Shown piece by piece: positions 8,913 to 19,821 of a stretch of 64,000 bases of DNA. Source of the DNA: JAJNBA01 sp963842295 (lineage in GTDB: Bacteria > Actinomycetota > UBA4738 > HRBIN12); contig CAWJFY010000009.1 of NCBI GenBank assembly GCA_963842295.1, forward strand, positions 1-64,000, given 5' to 3'. The position numbers were made by a program, and so were the translations under genes. How positions within the stretch are numbered: the first letter of the stretch is position 1; the number at the start of each line of letters is the position of its first letter. The notes below the pieces were generated by a model. That model did not search any database. It saw only the letters and a program-made list of their open reading frames with translations, and was not told the DNA's origin.

Positions 8913-9227
8913 ATGGCGCAGGTCGCTTCCTACGGTCTGTTGTTCTACGGGGGGCCGGACGGCTATCAGACCAATCGCGCGCAGATCCAGCTCAGCGATG
9001 CCGCAGGCAAGTCGCTCGCTTGGATCCGTTTCAATGATCCAGGGATGTTCTACGAGACCGACTACGAGGACGCTGGAATCATCAGGATGCATCTTCCGTC
9101 TTCGATGTTCCTGAGCGTGCTGGACGTTCTGCGGAACGAAGAACCCATCCATGTGTACTTCGCCGCCGGCCGAGGCTTCCTCGGGACTGCGAGTGAGCCG
9201 ATCGGAGAGGAGGAGTCGGCACCCTAG
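8913..9227 (+). CDS. conserved-looking hypothetical protein, 104 residues
   Basis: ATG 8913 follows GAAGGGGTGAT, an acceptable ribosome-binding site. The protein is soluble-looking and beta-rich (SYGLLFYGGPDGYQTNRAQI, IRMHLPSSMFLSVLDVLRN, PIHVYFAAGRGFLGTAS), ending in an acidic tail. No signal peptide, membrane segment or known catalytic motif is seen, and I do not recognise the family. It is bounded by a ~275-nt spacer upstream and a hairpin that begins inside its stop codon, so it is probably transcribed alone. Confidence 0.65.
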   Translation: MAQVASYGLLFYGGPDGYQTNRAQIQLSDAAGKSLAWIRFNDPGMFYETDYEDAGIIRMHLPSSMFLSVLDVLRNEEPIHVYFAAGRGFLGTASEPIGEEESAP

Positions 9228-9249
9228 GCCGGCCAGCGAGTGCCGGCCT
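9226..9249 (+). terminator. hairpin overlapping the stop codon of the 104-residue gene
   Basis: AGGCCGGC and GCCGGCCT form an 8-bp perfect stem with an 8-nt loop, starting within the TAG stop codon. GC-rich, no T-run. Confidence 0.5.
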
Positions 9250-9596
9250 CGAGCTCCCGGTACTCAGGATGCTCACACCGGGGCGCCAAGCGTTCCCGTC
9301 GCCTCGTCCTTGGAGCACTGGGCGGGACCGGGAAGTAGAGGTCATTCCTCGGACTGTGGCTTCCCGATCGCGACACTCGCCCTCGGCCGTCGCCCGACCC
9401 AGGTTGAGGGGGCTCGAAGCGGCGCGCTCCTCGACCACCAGATCTCGTGCAAGTGAGGCACCCTCCCCCGCCCTTCCTTCGTGCTCACGATGGCCGACGG
9501 CCAGCCTGGAGGCGAAGGCTCGGAACGACCGGGCCCTCTGCGAACGGAGCCCCGGCGGTTGAGCGAAGCGGTTGCTCACCTGGGAAATCTCGGGTA
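9250..9596. other. intergenic stretch without a recognisable gene
   Basis: About 350 nt between the hairpin at 9226 and the promoter-like site of the DUF4397 operon. Open frames here are short, have no ribosome-binding sites and resemble nothing known. No tRNA or riboswitch pattern was recognised. Confidence 0.5.
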
Positions 9597-9625
9597 TTGC
9601 CATCTGCTCCCCGGGGGAGTAGACA
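9597..9625 (+). promoter_or_regulatory. possible promoter of the DUF4397-sortase-PASTA operon
   Basis: TTGCCA (9597-9602) and TAGACA (9620-9625) are separated by 17 nt, placing a start of transcription near 9632, 24 nt before the ATG. The -35 fits well (5 of 6), the -10 poorly (3 of 6). Confidence 0.35.
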
Positions 9626-9655
9626 AATGCCCTACTGCATATGAGGGAGGACATC

Positions 9656-10474
9656 ATGAGAAAGGCATCCATCATCGTCGGGACGCTGCTGTTCGTCGTC
9701 GGGACGGCCGGTGCCACACCCGCGGCCTCGACGAAGGCCTCGGTCACCATCGTGCATGGTCTGCCCGGCTTCACGGCCGATATCTATCTGGACGGCGAGT
9801 TGCTTCTCAACGGCTTCCGGCCGACGTCGACCGCGGGCCCGCTTCGCGTGGCTCCCCGCAGCTATGACGTGGACATCCGCACCGTCGGAGCACCCGCCGA
9901 CTCGCCACCTGTGCTGAGTGCCACCCTTCCCATCACGGCAGGCTCGAACATCTCGGTCGTCGCGCACCTCACGCGTGGGGGCGATGGGTATGGGGCCCTG
10001 ACCGTATTCGAGAACACGTTCCAGCGTCTCCCTGCCGGCAGGTCGCTGCTCCGCGTCCGTCATGTTGCGGGCGGTCCGCCTCTGTCGGTGCGGTTCGATG
10101 GTCGCCTGGTGAAGGAGAACCTCCGATTCCGGAATGAGTGGGGAACGACCACCGATCCCGGCCCTCACGTGATCTCGTTCGGGTCGTCCTCGGCCAACGA
10201 CCCCCTGATCCCCCCCACCGACATCGATCTGGAGGAGGGCGTTGCCCGGATCGTCTACGTGATCGGCGGCCCGGTGGGATCCGGCAGCTTGGAGCTGATG
10301 GTCCAGTCTGTCCGCGGCTTGCGTTCGGCTCCGTCCGGCGTGCTCACGGGCGACGGAGGTCTTGGCGCGGAACCCCTGTTCCCGCGGTGGGCCCTCGCCG
10401 TCATGGTCGTTGCTGGTCTCACCCTCCTCGTGAGTGCGCGTCAGTTCCTGAAGGTGAGGGTGGCGGGTCGGTGA
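9656..10474 (+). CDS. DUF4397 domain-containing secreted, membrane-anchored protein
   Basis: 272 residues from ATG 9656, chosen over the in-frame ATG at 9641 because GGGAGGA sits directly in front of it. It has a signal peptide (MRKASIIVGTLLFVVGTAGA), then a DUF4397-type beta domain beginning VTIVHGLPGFTADIYLDG (about 27-190), and a C-terminal membrane helix (WALAVMVVAGLTLLVSA) with a basic tail. That is the architecture of a cell-wall or membrane-anchored surface protein. No LPxTG, LAxTG or similar sorting motif is visible before the helix (nearest sequence EPLFPRW). Its stop overlaps the start of the sortase gene by 4 nt (GTGA), so the two are translationally coupled. DUF4397 has no defined biochemical function. 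Confidence 0.85.
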   Translation: MRKASIIVGTLLFVVGTAGATPAASTKASVTIVHGLPGFTADIYLDGELLLNGFRPTSTAGPLRVAPRSYDVDIRTVGAPADSPPVLSATLPITAGSNISVVAHLTRGGDGYGALTVFENTFQRLPAGRSLLRVRHVAGGPPLSVRFDGRLVKENLRFRNEWGTTTDPGPHVISFGSSSANDPLIPPTDIDLEEGVARIVYVIGGPVGSGSLELMVQSVRGLRSAPSGVLTGDGGLGAEPLFPRWALAVMVVAGLTLLVSARQFLKVRVAGR

Positions 10475-11136
10475 ACCGACTCTTCTGGTGGGCTGGGGGC
10501 ACCAGCATCCTGGCGCTGGTCACCGTGCCGGCCTGGGCGCTGGTATCGCAACGAGACAACGATGTCGGTTCTCTCGAGCCGCTTCGCAGAGCCAGCGCTT
10601 CTGCTCCTGTCGGGACCGTGGTACGGGGCGGACTGAAGCTGCCGGAGGTGGTCGTTCGGTCCGGGCTTCTCGCGGACCAGGCAGCTCCTGACCGCGGACG
10701 CATACCCCGACGACTGCGGATCGACGCGATCGGGGTCGATGCGCCCATCGTGTCGGTCGGGGTGACGCACGGAACAACGCAGGTACCAGCAGATGTGGAC
10801 ACGGTGGGCTGGTATGAATTCGGTGGACGCCCGGGGGAGTCAGGCTCGACACTCCTGCTCGCCCATGTGTCGTCGGGAACACAGGGACCGGGGGTGTTCT
10901 TCCTCCTTCGCGAGCTTGCGCCGGGGGACGACGTGAACGTCGAGATGCGGAACGGCTCGTGGGCCGCGTACCAGGTCTTCGCTCGCCGGTCGTATGCCAA
11001 GGAGGCGGTGCCGGCTCGCTTGTTCAGTCGCATCGGGCCCGAGGTGCTCATCCTGGTGACGTGTGGCGGTCGCTTCTCCGAGGAGAGCGGGCGATACGAG
11101 GACAACGTCGTGGTGTACGCCGTCCCACGGGGGTAG
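10471..11136 (+). CDS. class E/F-type sortase
   Basis: 221 residues beginning at GTG 10471. An N-terminal signal-anchor (LFWWAGGTSILALVTVPAWAL) is followed by a sortase domain (about 80-218). The catalytic triad can be read: His132 in LLLAHVSSG, Cys198 in LILVTCGGRF and Arg208 in SGRYEDNVVVYA. Such enzymes cleave a pentapeptide sorting signal and join the protein to the cell wall or another protein on the outer membrane face. Overlap with the DUF4397 gene upstream and the PASTA gene downstream implies a dedicated sortase for that locus. Its substrate is not evident, since the operon partner lacks a classical sorting motif. Confidence 0.9.
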   Translation: MNRLFWWAGGTSILALVTVPAWALVSQRDNDVGSLEPLRRASASAPVGTVVRGGLKLPEVVVRSGLLADQAAPDRGRIPRRLRIDAIGVDAPIVSVGVTHGTTQVPADVDTVGWYEFGGRPGESGSTLLLAHVSSGTQGPGVFFLLRELAPGDDVNVEMRNGSWAAYQVFARRSYAKEAVPARLFSRIGPEVLILVTCGGRFSEESGRYEDNVVVYAVPRG

Positions 11137-11621
11137 TGGTGCTCGTGACGAGGCTCGAGGGCTGGCTGGCCGATCGTCGAGTTCGCCTCGCCCGCTCGTG
11201 GGGCGCGTACTCTCACGGGTACCGGGTTCACAGGTACCGGGCAGCGAGTTTGCTCGTCGCACTCGCGGTAGCCGCGGTAGCCGTGGGCGTAGCGATGGGG
11301 TCTCGTGTGGGCACACCCGATCCCACCGAGACCGATCCGCCGGCACCCAACATCGATGCGGCTCCCGGCTTGGATGTCCCCGACGTGCGAGGGATGTCAG
11401 CTCCGCAGGCACGGGCAGTGTTGGAGCGCTCGGGACTGAGGTTCGAATGGGCCATCGCGGCTGAGGGAACGCCCGGGCGGGTGCTCGGGACCCTGCCGAG
11501 CATCGGCCGCTCGGTCTCATCAGGCACGGCTGTCACGCTCATCGTCGGCGTGGGGGCCGAGCGGCTCGTCGCCGGCCTGGTGTCGTCGGTCTGGCCTGAA
11601 GACTCGAGCGCGTCTCCGTAG
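11136..11621 (+). CDS. membrane protein with a single extracellular PASTA domain
   Basis: 161 residues if read from the GTG at 11136, which shares one base with the sortase stop codon; GTG 11145 is an alternative. An Arg-rich cytoplasmic N-terminus (~40 residues) is followed by a membrane helix (AASLLVALAVAAVAVGVAMG), a Pro/Thr/Asp linker, then one PASTA domain (about 85-150; VPDVRGMSAPQARAVLERSG). PASTA domains bind muropeptides or peptidoglycan in Ser/Thr kinases and penicillin-binding proteins; here there is no kinase or transpeptidase domain. It is the last gene of the coupled DUF4397-sortase-PASTA operon, which suggests a joint role at the cell wall. Confidence 0.8.
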   Translation: MVLVTRLEGWLADRRVRLARSWGAYSHGYRVHRYRAASLLVALAVAAVAVGVAMGSRVGTPDPTETDPPAPNIDAAPGLDVPDVRGMSAPQARAVLERSGLRFEWAIAAEGTPGRVLGTLPSIGRSVSSGTAVTLIVGVGAERLVAGLVSSVWPEDSSASP

Positions 11622-11793
11622 TACACCCACACGCACCGGACGCCGCTCGCGCGGGCGGGGTCGCAGGCACTCCGCTTCGCATCTCGATCGTCGGAGGTTG
11701 CCTGGTCGATCGAACGAGGGCGGTGACCCATAGGGTGTGTGCAGCGAAGCGTGCGTGCGTGAAATCCAGTCGGCCAGTGAGTCGCCAAACGGC

Positions 11794-12390
11794 CTACCGG
11801 GTGGGGATGTTCCCGCCACGCAACGAGTGCATGGGGAGCCGCTCGCCGTCCAAGAGGACCTCGCTGTCGAAGGTGAACCCCACGCGCTCGGCGACCCGCC
11901 GCGAGGCGACGTTCGTCGGATCGAACAGACAGATCAATCGCGGAGGCTGGAGGGTCCGCAGAGCGTGATCGACGATCGCGCGAGCCGCCTCGGTGGCCAG
12001 GCCCAGGCCCCAGTGCTCCCTCCCCAGGAGGTACGCGAGCTCGATCTCATAGGTGGCCCCGTCCACGGGATGCTCGTCCGCACCCTCCAGGACCAGCTCG
12101 CCCTCGGGGGTCTCCGTGGCTCGCCACGGCAGGAGCCCGCAGCGGCCGATCAGCCCGTCCCGGTCCTTGCGGACCGTCGCCCACAGCCCGTACCCATACC
12201 GGCCGTCATAGACATCGATGCACCACTCCAGCTCCTCCCGAGTTTGCTCGTACGTGAGGGTGCCCTCCGGGAAGTAGCGCCTCACCTCCGGATCCCGGTA
12301 CAGGGCCGCCAGCTCGTCGAGATCGCCGAGCGTGAGATGCCGCAGCACGAGCCGTTCGGTCTCCAGCACGGTTGCTCCGCGCTCCCTCAC
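11794..12390 (-). CDS. GNAT acetyltransferase, RimJ/RimL-like
   Basis: 198 residues starting MRERGATVLETERLVLRHLT, the typical opening of RimJ/RimL-like N-acetyltransferases. The acetyl-CoA loop is recognisable around HWGLGLATEAARAIVDHALR (about 130-150), and the C-terminal LFDPTNVASRRVAERVGF matches the family's N-x-x-S-x-x-x-x-x-x-x-G-F ending. The GTG at 12390 is the furthest start; an internal start just before VLETERLVL is equally possible. The acceptor is unknown. It stands alone, converging on the PASTA operon. Confidence 0.85.
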   Translation of the reverse strand: MRERGATVLETERLVLRHLTLGDLDELAALYRDPEVRRYFPEGTLTYEQTREELEWCIDVYDGRYGYGLWATVRKDRDGLIGRCGLLPWRATETPEGELVLEGADEHPVDGATYEIELAYLLGREHWGLGLATEAARAIVDHALRTLQPPRLICLFDPTNVASRRVAERVGFTFDSEVLLDGERLPMHSLRGGNIPTR

Positions 12391-12745
12391 GGTGTCGTCA
12401 CAGCCTAAGGGCGACCATCACCGATTGCCCTACCGATGAGGAAGCTCGTGGTCGTATTCGTCAACCTTCCTCCAGCATCTTGCGGAATATCGCCACCACG
12501 AGGGGGAAGGCTAGGCCATTTCGGCGACGATCGAGCGAAGGGCGAGCGGGAGTGGTGGGACACGCGACGCTGGCGAAAGAGACGCCGAGAAAGTGAGACA
12601 CCGGAACCCGAAGGCCCCAGCGACTTCTCAACAGGGAGCTCGCCCTGGGGGTCATGCCTGTCACATCGGACGCCCCACGAGAGTCCGAGGACCAGCCGAA
12701 ACAGCTTGCAGCTTCCCCGGTCCGGGACTCGATTATCGTTGGCTC
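12391..12745. other. intergenic stretch without an intact gene
   Basis: About 355 nt with no supported gene. A plus-strand start at 12436 reads MRKLVV, like the opening of RibD/DHFR-type reductases, but nothing after it fits, so a decayed remnant is possible at most. Together with the VOC fragment that follows, the area looks rearranged. Confidence 0.4.
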
Positions 12746-13213
12746 GTGGACATCAGGCTTCAGTGCGTTGTCGTCGACTCCGCCGACTGCGAACGCCTCA
12801 CACGATTCTGGTCGGAAGCTCTGGGATGGCGTATCTTCGACCGCTTGCCCCGGGGTAGATTCCGAAGCGTGATCGACGTCGACGATGTCCGTTCGTTCGC
12901 GCTCACGCTCCCGCGGACGACCGAGGCGCTCGTCCGCGATCGCGTGAAGTTCCGCGTCGGCCGCATCGTCTATCTGGCGTTCTCCCACGACGAGACGATC
13001 ATGGGATTCGCGTTCCCGAAGGAGGAGCGCGAGGCGCTGGTGCGTTCGGAGCCCCACAAGTTCCTGATGCCGGACCGGAAGGACCTCCGGTACCAATGGG
13101 TCCAGGTCCGCCTCGACGCGATCGACGAGGACGAGATGCGAGAGCTCGTCCTCGACGCCTGGCGGATGGTGGTCCCGAAGGGGGTCGCCGCCGAGCACGC
13201 CGCCCGCGGATGA
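12746..13213 (+). CDS. MmcQ/YjbR family protein fused in frame to a short VOC/glyoxalase-like fragment
   Basis: The frame from GTG 12746 gives 155 residues. Residues ~1-33 (DIRLQCVVVDSADCERLTRF, then WSEALGWR) look like the first strand and helix of a VOC (glyoxalase-like) domain, but the rest of that domain is missing. From about residue 42 (VIDVDDVRSFALTLPRTTEA) to the end it is a complete MmcQ/YjbR-type domain of ~114 residues (KFRVGRIVYLAFS, MGFAFPKEER, DAWRMVVPKGVAAEH). A GTG at 12869 would start exactly at that domain and is likely the ancestral start. MmcQ/YjbR proteins are small and DNA-binding-like, with no settled function. Confidence 0.7.
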   Translation: MDIRLQCVVVDSADCERLTRFWSEALGWRIFDRLPRGRFRSVIDVDDVRSFALTLPRTTEALVRDRVKFRVGRIVYLAFSHDETIMGFAFPKEEREALVRSEPHKFLMPDRKDLRYQWVQVRLDAIDEDEMRELVLDAWRMVVPKGVAAEHAARG

Positions 13214-13283
13214 GGAGCGAGCCGTGCGCCGCTCGTGAGCGCAGCCACGCCGCCTGTCCCATCGACCAACCGGCCGCTCTGCC

Positions 13284-13358
13284 TGGAGCGGACGACGGGA
13301 TTCGAACCCGCGACCCCCACCTTGGCAAGGTGGTGCTCTACCACTGAGCCACGTCCGC
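13284..13358 (-). tRNA. tRNA-Gly (GCC)
   Basis: Minus-strand cloverleaf: acceptor GCGGACG/CGTCCGC, anticodon arm CCACC-TTGCCAA-GGTGG giving anticodon GCC, T-arm GGGTTCGAATCCC, discriminator U and an encoded CCA. Confidence 0.95.
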
Positions 13359-13410
13359 AGACTGCTCCCTCATCCTAGGCACGAGGATTCCGAGCTTCAA
13401 CCGACCGATC

Positions 13411-13917
13411 TCAGCCGAAGGCCGGGTGCCATCGGACGTTCCCGGCGAGTGAATGCGCCCGGCCGTCCAGGGGCAAGATCATGAAGTCCTCCTCCGCGAT
13501 CACGAAGGCGTCCGTCTGAACGCCGGCGAAAGGATTCCGCAACCCGTAGCGAGACGCCGGCTCGAATCCGAACCGCGGATAGATCATCGGGTCGCCGAGG
13601 AGGATCACTGCCATCTCGCCGCGGACGCGCGCTTCTGCGACGGCGGCTTCGATCAAGGCGCGGCCGATCCCCTGCCCCTGACGATCGGGGAACACGCCGA
13701 TCGGCCCGAGAGCCAGGATCTCGGCCGATCGCACCCACGCTCGGCTGAGCTGAACGTGGCCGACGATGTGTCCGTCCTCCTCCGCCACGAAGGCGAAGGA
13801 GCCCGCCTCGTCACGGACCGCGATGACGATGGCAACCTCTGCCTCGTTCCCGAACGCCGCGCGCTCGACCTCGACCGAGGCATCCCTGTCCTCAGGACGC
13901 TCGAGGCGAACGTTCAC
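13411..13917 (-). CDS. GNAT N-acetyltransferase, YhbS-like
   Basis: 168 residues. The acetyl-CoA pyrophosphate loop PDRQGQGIGRALIEAAV (about 77-93) and the preceding strand ILALGPIGVFP are classic GNAT motif A; GDPMIYPRFGF lies in the position of motif B. The N-terminus MNVRLERPEDRDASVEVERA is typical of the YhbS-like branch. The acceptor is unknown. Its start codon overlaps the dut stop by 4 nt (13914-13917), so it is probably translated from the dut mRNA. Confidence 0.9.
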   Translation of the reverse strand: MNVRLERPEDRDASVEVERAAFGNEAEVAIVIAVRDEAGSFAFVAEEDGHIVGHVQLSRAWVRSAEILALGPIGVFPDRQGQGIGRALIEAAVAEARVRGEMAVILLGDPMIYPRFGFEPASRYGLRNPFAGVQTDAFVIAEEDFMILPLDGRAHSLAGNVRWHPAFG

Positions 13918-14348
13918 GCCGTGCCCGTGGAGCCGAAACCGCCCGCCCCACGGCTGGACTCGGGGAGCTCGTCGACGAAGGCCGGGGACAGATCCGGCAG
14001 GGCAACGATCACGAGCTGGGCGATCCGGTCGCCGGCCGAGATCTCGACCGGCTCGTGCCGATCGAGGTTCACGACCGCGCAGAACACCTCACCCCGGTAG
14101 CCGGGGTCGATCAGGCCCGGCGCGTTGGCCAACGTGAGGCCATTCTTGGATGCGAGCCCGGAGCGAGGGAGCACCAGGCCGGCGTGGCCGTCCGGGATCG
14201 CCACGGCCACGCCCGTCGGCACCATCGCACGCTCCCCCGGCTTGACCGTGACGCCCTCGGCCGCGCGCAGGTCGAGGCCGGCGTCGCCCGGATGCTGGGC
14301 CTGCGGCAACTGACCTTCCGGCCTCACGCGTGTGAAAGGCAGGTCCAT
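13914..14348 (-). CDS. dut: dUTP diphosphatase
   Basis: 144 residues, normal length for trimeric dUTPase. The conserved motifs are all present in order: AGLDLRAA (motif 1), PRSGLASKNGL (motif 2), GLIDPGYRGEV (motif 3, with the catalytic Asp), the DRIAQLV region (motif 4) and a C-terminal FGSTG (motif 5). It hydrolyses dUTP to dUMP and pyrophosphate, keeping uracil out of DNA and supplying dTMP synthesis. It sits among nucleotide-related genes, downstream of nrdJ and a VOC gene on the same strand. A GNAT gene overlaps its end. Confidence 0.96.
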   Translation of the reverse strand: MDLPFTRVRPEGQLPQAQHPGDAGLDLRAAEGVTVKPGERAMVPTGVAVAIPDGHAGLVLPRSGLASKNGLTLANAPGLIDPGYRGEVFCAVVNLDRHEPVEISAGDRIAQLVIVALPDLSPAFVDELPESSRGAGGFGSTGTA

Positions 14349-14358
14349 CGTGGCTCGG

Positions 14359-14739
14359 CTACTCCGGCTCGATCAGCTCGAGGCGGTTCCCGAACGGGTC
14401 GCGCACGTGCACCCGGCGGAACCCTGAGAACTGGTCCGAATCGATCACCTTGTAGCCGCTCATCTCGACGCGAACGCGCATCCGTTCGAGGTTCTCGACC
14501 AGGAAGGCGGGATGCGCCTTCATCGCCGGATGGAAGCCCTCCTCGACGCCGAGATGGACCTGGAGGTCTCCCGAGCGGAACCACACGCCGCCTCGGTCCG
14601 AGAGCTCCGGTGGCTTGGGGACCTGCTCGAGCCCGAGCACACCCTCGTAGAAGTCGATGGCAGCCTGCTCCTCGTCGGGCGGCATCGCGAGCTGCACATG
14701 GTGCAACCCGATCAGCCTCCCGGGCTCGTTGTAGGCCAT
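14359..14739 (-). CDS. VOC family (glyoxalase/bleomycin resistance-like) protein
   Basis: 126 residues covering one VOC module: GLHHVQLAMPPDEEQAAIDF at the start (His as the first metal-ligand candidate), a central VWFRSGDLQVHLGVEEGF, and the C-terminal FRRVHVRDPFGNRLELIEPE with the terminal Glu ligand. The fold binds a divalent metal and acts in lyases, dioxygenases or resistance proteins; the substrate cannot be told. It lies 10 nt upstream of dut and is separated from nrdJ by a long hairpin, so it probably starts the VOC-dut-GNAT transcript. Confidence 0.88.
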   Translation of the reverse strand: MAYNEPGRLIGLHHVQLAMPPDEEQAAIDFYEGVLGLEQVPKPPELSDRGGVWFRSGDLQVHLGVEEGFHPAMKAHPAFLVENLERMRVRVEMSGYKVIDSDQFSGFRRVHVRDPFGNRLELIEPE

Positions 14740-14758
14740 GGCCCCGTCCCCTGTGAAC

Positions 14759-14797
14759 GGCGGGCCGGGGACGATGGAACGTCCTCCCCGGCCCGCC
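14759..14797 (-). terminator. long hairpin terminator downstream of nrdJ
   Basis: A perfect 13-bp GC-rich stem (GGCGGGCCGGGGA / TCCCCGGCCCGCC) with a 13-nt loop lies 18-56 nt after the nrdJ stop on the minus strand. It has no T-run, like many actinobacterial terminators. Confidence 0.65.
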
Positions 14798-14814
14798 TCG
14801 CGAGCGCGCCTATC

Positions 14815-18666
<3,852 letters not shown>

Positions 18667-18719
18667 CTGCGCCGCCCTCCTCTCGGGGAAGAATCACACC
18701 CGTGGAATCACAGGGATGT

Positions 18720-18748
18720 AATATCCCCCCGAGGCTGTTCCGTGTCAA
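18720..18748 (-). promoter_or_regulatory. nrdJ promoter
   Basis: On the minus strand a perfect -35 TTGACA (18748-18743) is followed after 17 nt by GATATT (18725-18720), 4 of 6 matches to the -10 consensus. Transcription would start near 18713, about 47 nt before the GTG. Confidence 0.55.
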
Positions 18749-18789
18749 GCTCCATTTTCCTACATGTGGGGGCTAACTCCCACCCCGGA

Positions 18790-18805
18790 CCACAACATCT
18801 TGTGG
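18790..18805. promoter_or_regulatory. NrdR box upstream of nrdJ
   Basis: CCACAACATCTTGTGG: perfect 6-nt inverted arms (CCACAA/TTGTGG) around a 4-nt centre. 15 of 16 bases match the site in front of nrdR. A weaker CCTACATGTGGGGG at 18759 lies 31 nt away, three helical turns, the spacing typical of paired NrdR boxes. Both lie upstream of the predicted -35. Confidence 0.65.
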
Positions 18806-18913
18806 TTACGAACGGATCGGGGTAGCGAGTCGGAACGTACCCGCACGTGCCTGTGGAACACCAGTGGACGGCCGGTGGGAAACCCGTTCTTGTCGCTCTT
18901 GTTGGCCCGGAAG

Positions 18914-19387
18914 CTACCGCTGGCGTCGCTTGGCCGGCTCTCGCTTGAGCAAGGTCCCGAGCTCCCGCTCGAAGTCCGTGATCTCCTGGAAGTCCTTATA
19001 GACGCTCGCGAACCGGATGTATGCGACCTCGTCGAGCTTCCGGAGCTGCTGGAGCACCTCGATGCCCACCTGCTGCGAGGTCACCTCCGGACCCTTTCGA
19101 CGGAGGCGCTCCTCCACGCGGTCGACGAGCTCCTCCACCTGGAGCTCGGAGACGGGTCGGTTCTTCGTCGCCTTCAGGATGCCGGCCGTGACCTTCTCTC
19201 GCCGGAACGGATCCCTCGAGTCGTCGCGCTTGCGGACGACCAGCCCGACGTCCTCGATGCGCTCGTAGGTGGAGTATCGCCGGCCGCACGCGGCGCACTG
19301 CCGCCGACGTCGGATCGCCGATCCGCCGTCGGCGGGCCGTGAGTCGACGACCCGATCGTCGTCCGCGCTGCACCAAGGGCATCTCAT
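18914..19387 (-). CDS. nrdR: transcriptional repressor NrdR
   Basis: 157 residues from the ATG giving MRCPWCSADDDRVVDSRP; a GTG five codons upstream would place the NrdR box inside the gene, so ATG 19387 is preferred. The N-terminal zinc ribbon is complete (CPWC and CAACGRRYSTYER), followed by the ATP-cone (VRKRDDSRDPFRREKVTAGI onwards). NrdR senses ATP/dATP and represses ribonucleotide reductase genes by binding paired NrdR boxes. Boxes are present in front of nrdR itself and nrdJ, indicating autoregulation and control of nrdJ. The order nrdR / LysM protein / lexA is the one known from mycobacteria. Confidence 0.97.
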   Translation of the reverse strand: MRCPWCSADDDRVVDSRPADGGSAIRRRRQCAACGRRYSTYERIEDVGLVVRKRDDSRDPFRREKVTAGILKATKNRPVSELQVEELVDRVEERLRRKGPEVTSQQVGIEVLQQLRKLDEVAYIRFASVYKDFQEITDFERELGTLLKREPAKRRQR

Positions 19388-19399
19388 GTCGTGTATGGC

Positions 19400-19448
19400 C
19401 ACAAGATGTGGTGGCCGCGGGCACGGTACCCGCAGGATGTGGGGTGGT
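19400..19448 (-). promoter_or_regulatory. nrdR promoter with two NrdR boxes
   Basis: Minus strand: TTGACC (19452-19447), 17-nt spacer, TACCGT (19429-19424), start near 19417. Box 1, CCACAAGATGTGGTGG on the plus strand (19400-19415), sits just downstream of the expected start of transcription. Box 2, CCGCAGGATGTGGGGTGG (19431-19448), fills the spacer and reaches the -35. The boxes are 31 nt apart, three helical turns. Confidence 0.65.
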
Positions 19449-19469
19449 CAAACCCACTGCCTCGGTCCG

Positions 19470-19763
19470 CTACCCGACAGACGGGATGGAGAGCTCGTGC
19501 CCCGGCACCAAGACGGCGGGGTCGAGGCTGTTGGTCGACGTGATGGCATCGACCATCAAGCGAGGATCGGTCGAGGGCGCGACTCGCGTGGCGATGGACC
19601 ACAGGGTGTCGCCGGGCCGGACCACATAGGTCCGGGACGAACGTGCCTCCGGCGCCCCTCCGACCCCCATCGCATTAGCCACCGGTCCGGACAGGACACC
19701 CGTGAGCCCCACCATCATGCAGAGCGCGATCAGCCGCCTCCGCCGAACGCGTGTTCGACCCAT
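19470..19763 (-). CDS. LysM-domain SOS cell-division inhibitor (YneA/ChiZ-like)
   Basis: 97 residues from ATG 19763: a basic N-terminus (MGRTRVRRRR), one membrane or signal helix (LIALCMMVGLTGVLSGPVANA), and a C-terminal LysM domain (TYVVRPGDTLWSIATRVAPS to VLVPGHELSIPS). Size, architecture and position, divergent from lexA and upstream of nrdR, match YneA of Bacillus and Rv2719c/ChiZ of mycobacteria, which delay division during the SOS response. Its promoter (TTGACA 19798-19793, GACCAT 19775-19770) has an SOS box in its spacer, and the predicted transcript would begin at or next to the ATG, so it may be leaderless. No hydrolase domain is present. Confidence 0.8.
   Translation of the reverse strand: MGRTRVRRRRLIALCMMVGLTGVLSGPVANAMGVGGAPEARSSRTYVVRPGDTLWSIATRVAPSTDPRLMVDAITSTNSLDPAVLVPGHELSIPSVG
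19744..19757. promoter_or_regulatory. SOS (LexA) box 1
   Basis: CGAAC-GCGT-GTTCG, a perfect match to the actinobacterial/Bacillus-type box. It lies within the first codons of the LysM gene, just downstream of its predicted start of transcription. Confidence 0.8.
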
Positions 19764-19777
19764 GGGACGATGGTCTC

Positions 19778-19791
19778 CGAACGAACGTTCG
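19778..19791. promoter_or_regulatory. SOS (LexA) box 2
   Basis: CGAAC-GAAC-GTTCG, a perfect match. It lies between the -35 and -10 elements of the LysM-gene promoter. Confidence 0.85.
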
Positions 19792-19807
19792 ATGTCAAGG
19801 GAAGAAC

Positions 19808-19821
19808 CGAACATATGTTTG
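19808..19821. promoter_or_regulatory. SOS (LexA) box 3
   Basis: CGAAC-ATAT-GTTTG, one mismatch to the consensus arms. It overlaps the -35 of the predicted lexA promoter (TTGCAT at 19819). Confidence 0.8.

Noticed and set aside
10340..10474. LPxTG-type sorting motif in the DUF4397 protein
   Set aside because: Searched for by eye before the C-terminal helix; only EPLFPRW is present, which does not match any known sortase signal.
12436..12480. MRKLVV start resembling RibD/DHFR-type reductases
   Set aside because: Only six residues match and nothing after them fits; at best an unrecognisable remnant.
18667..18913. Cobalamin riboswitch upstream of nrdJ
   Set aside because: The spacer is short and lacks a recognisable B12 box; promoter and NrdR-box signals explain it better.
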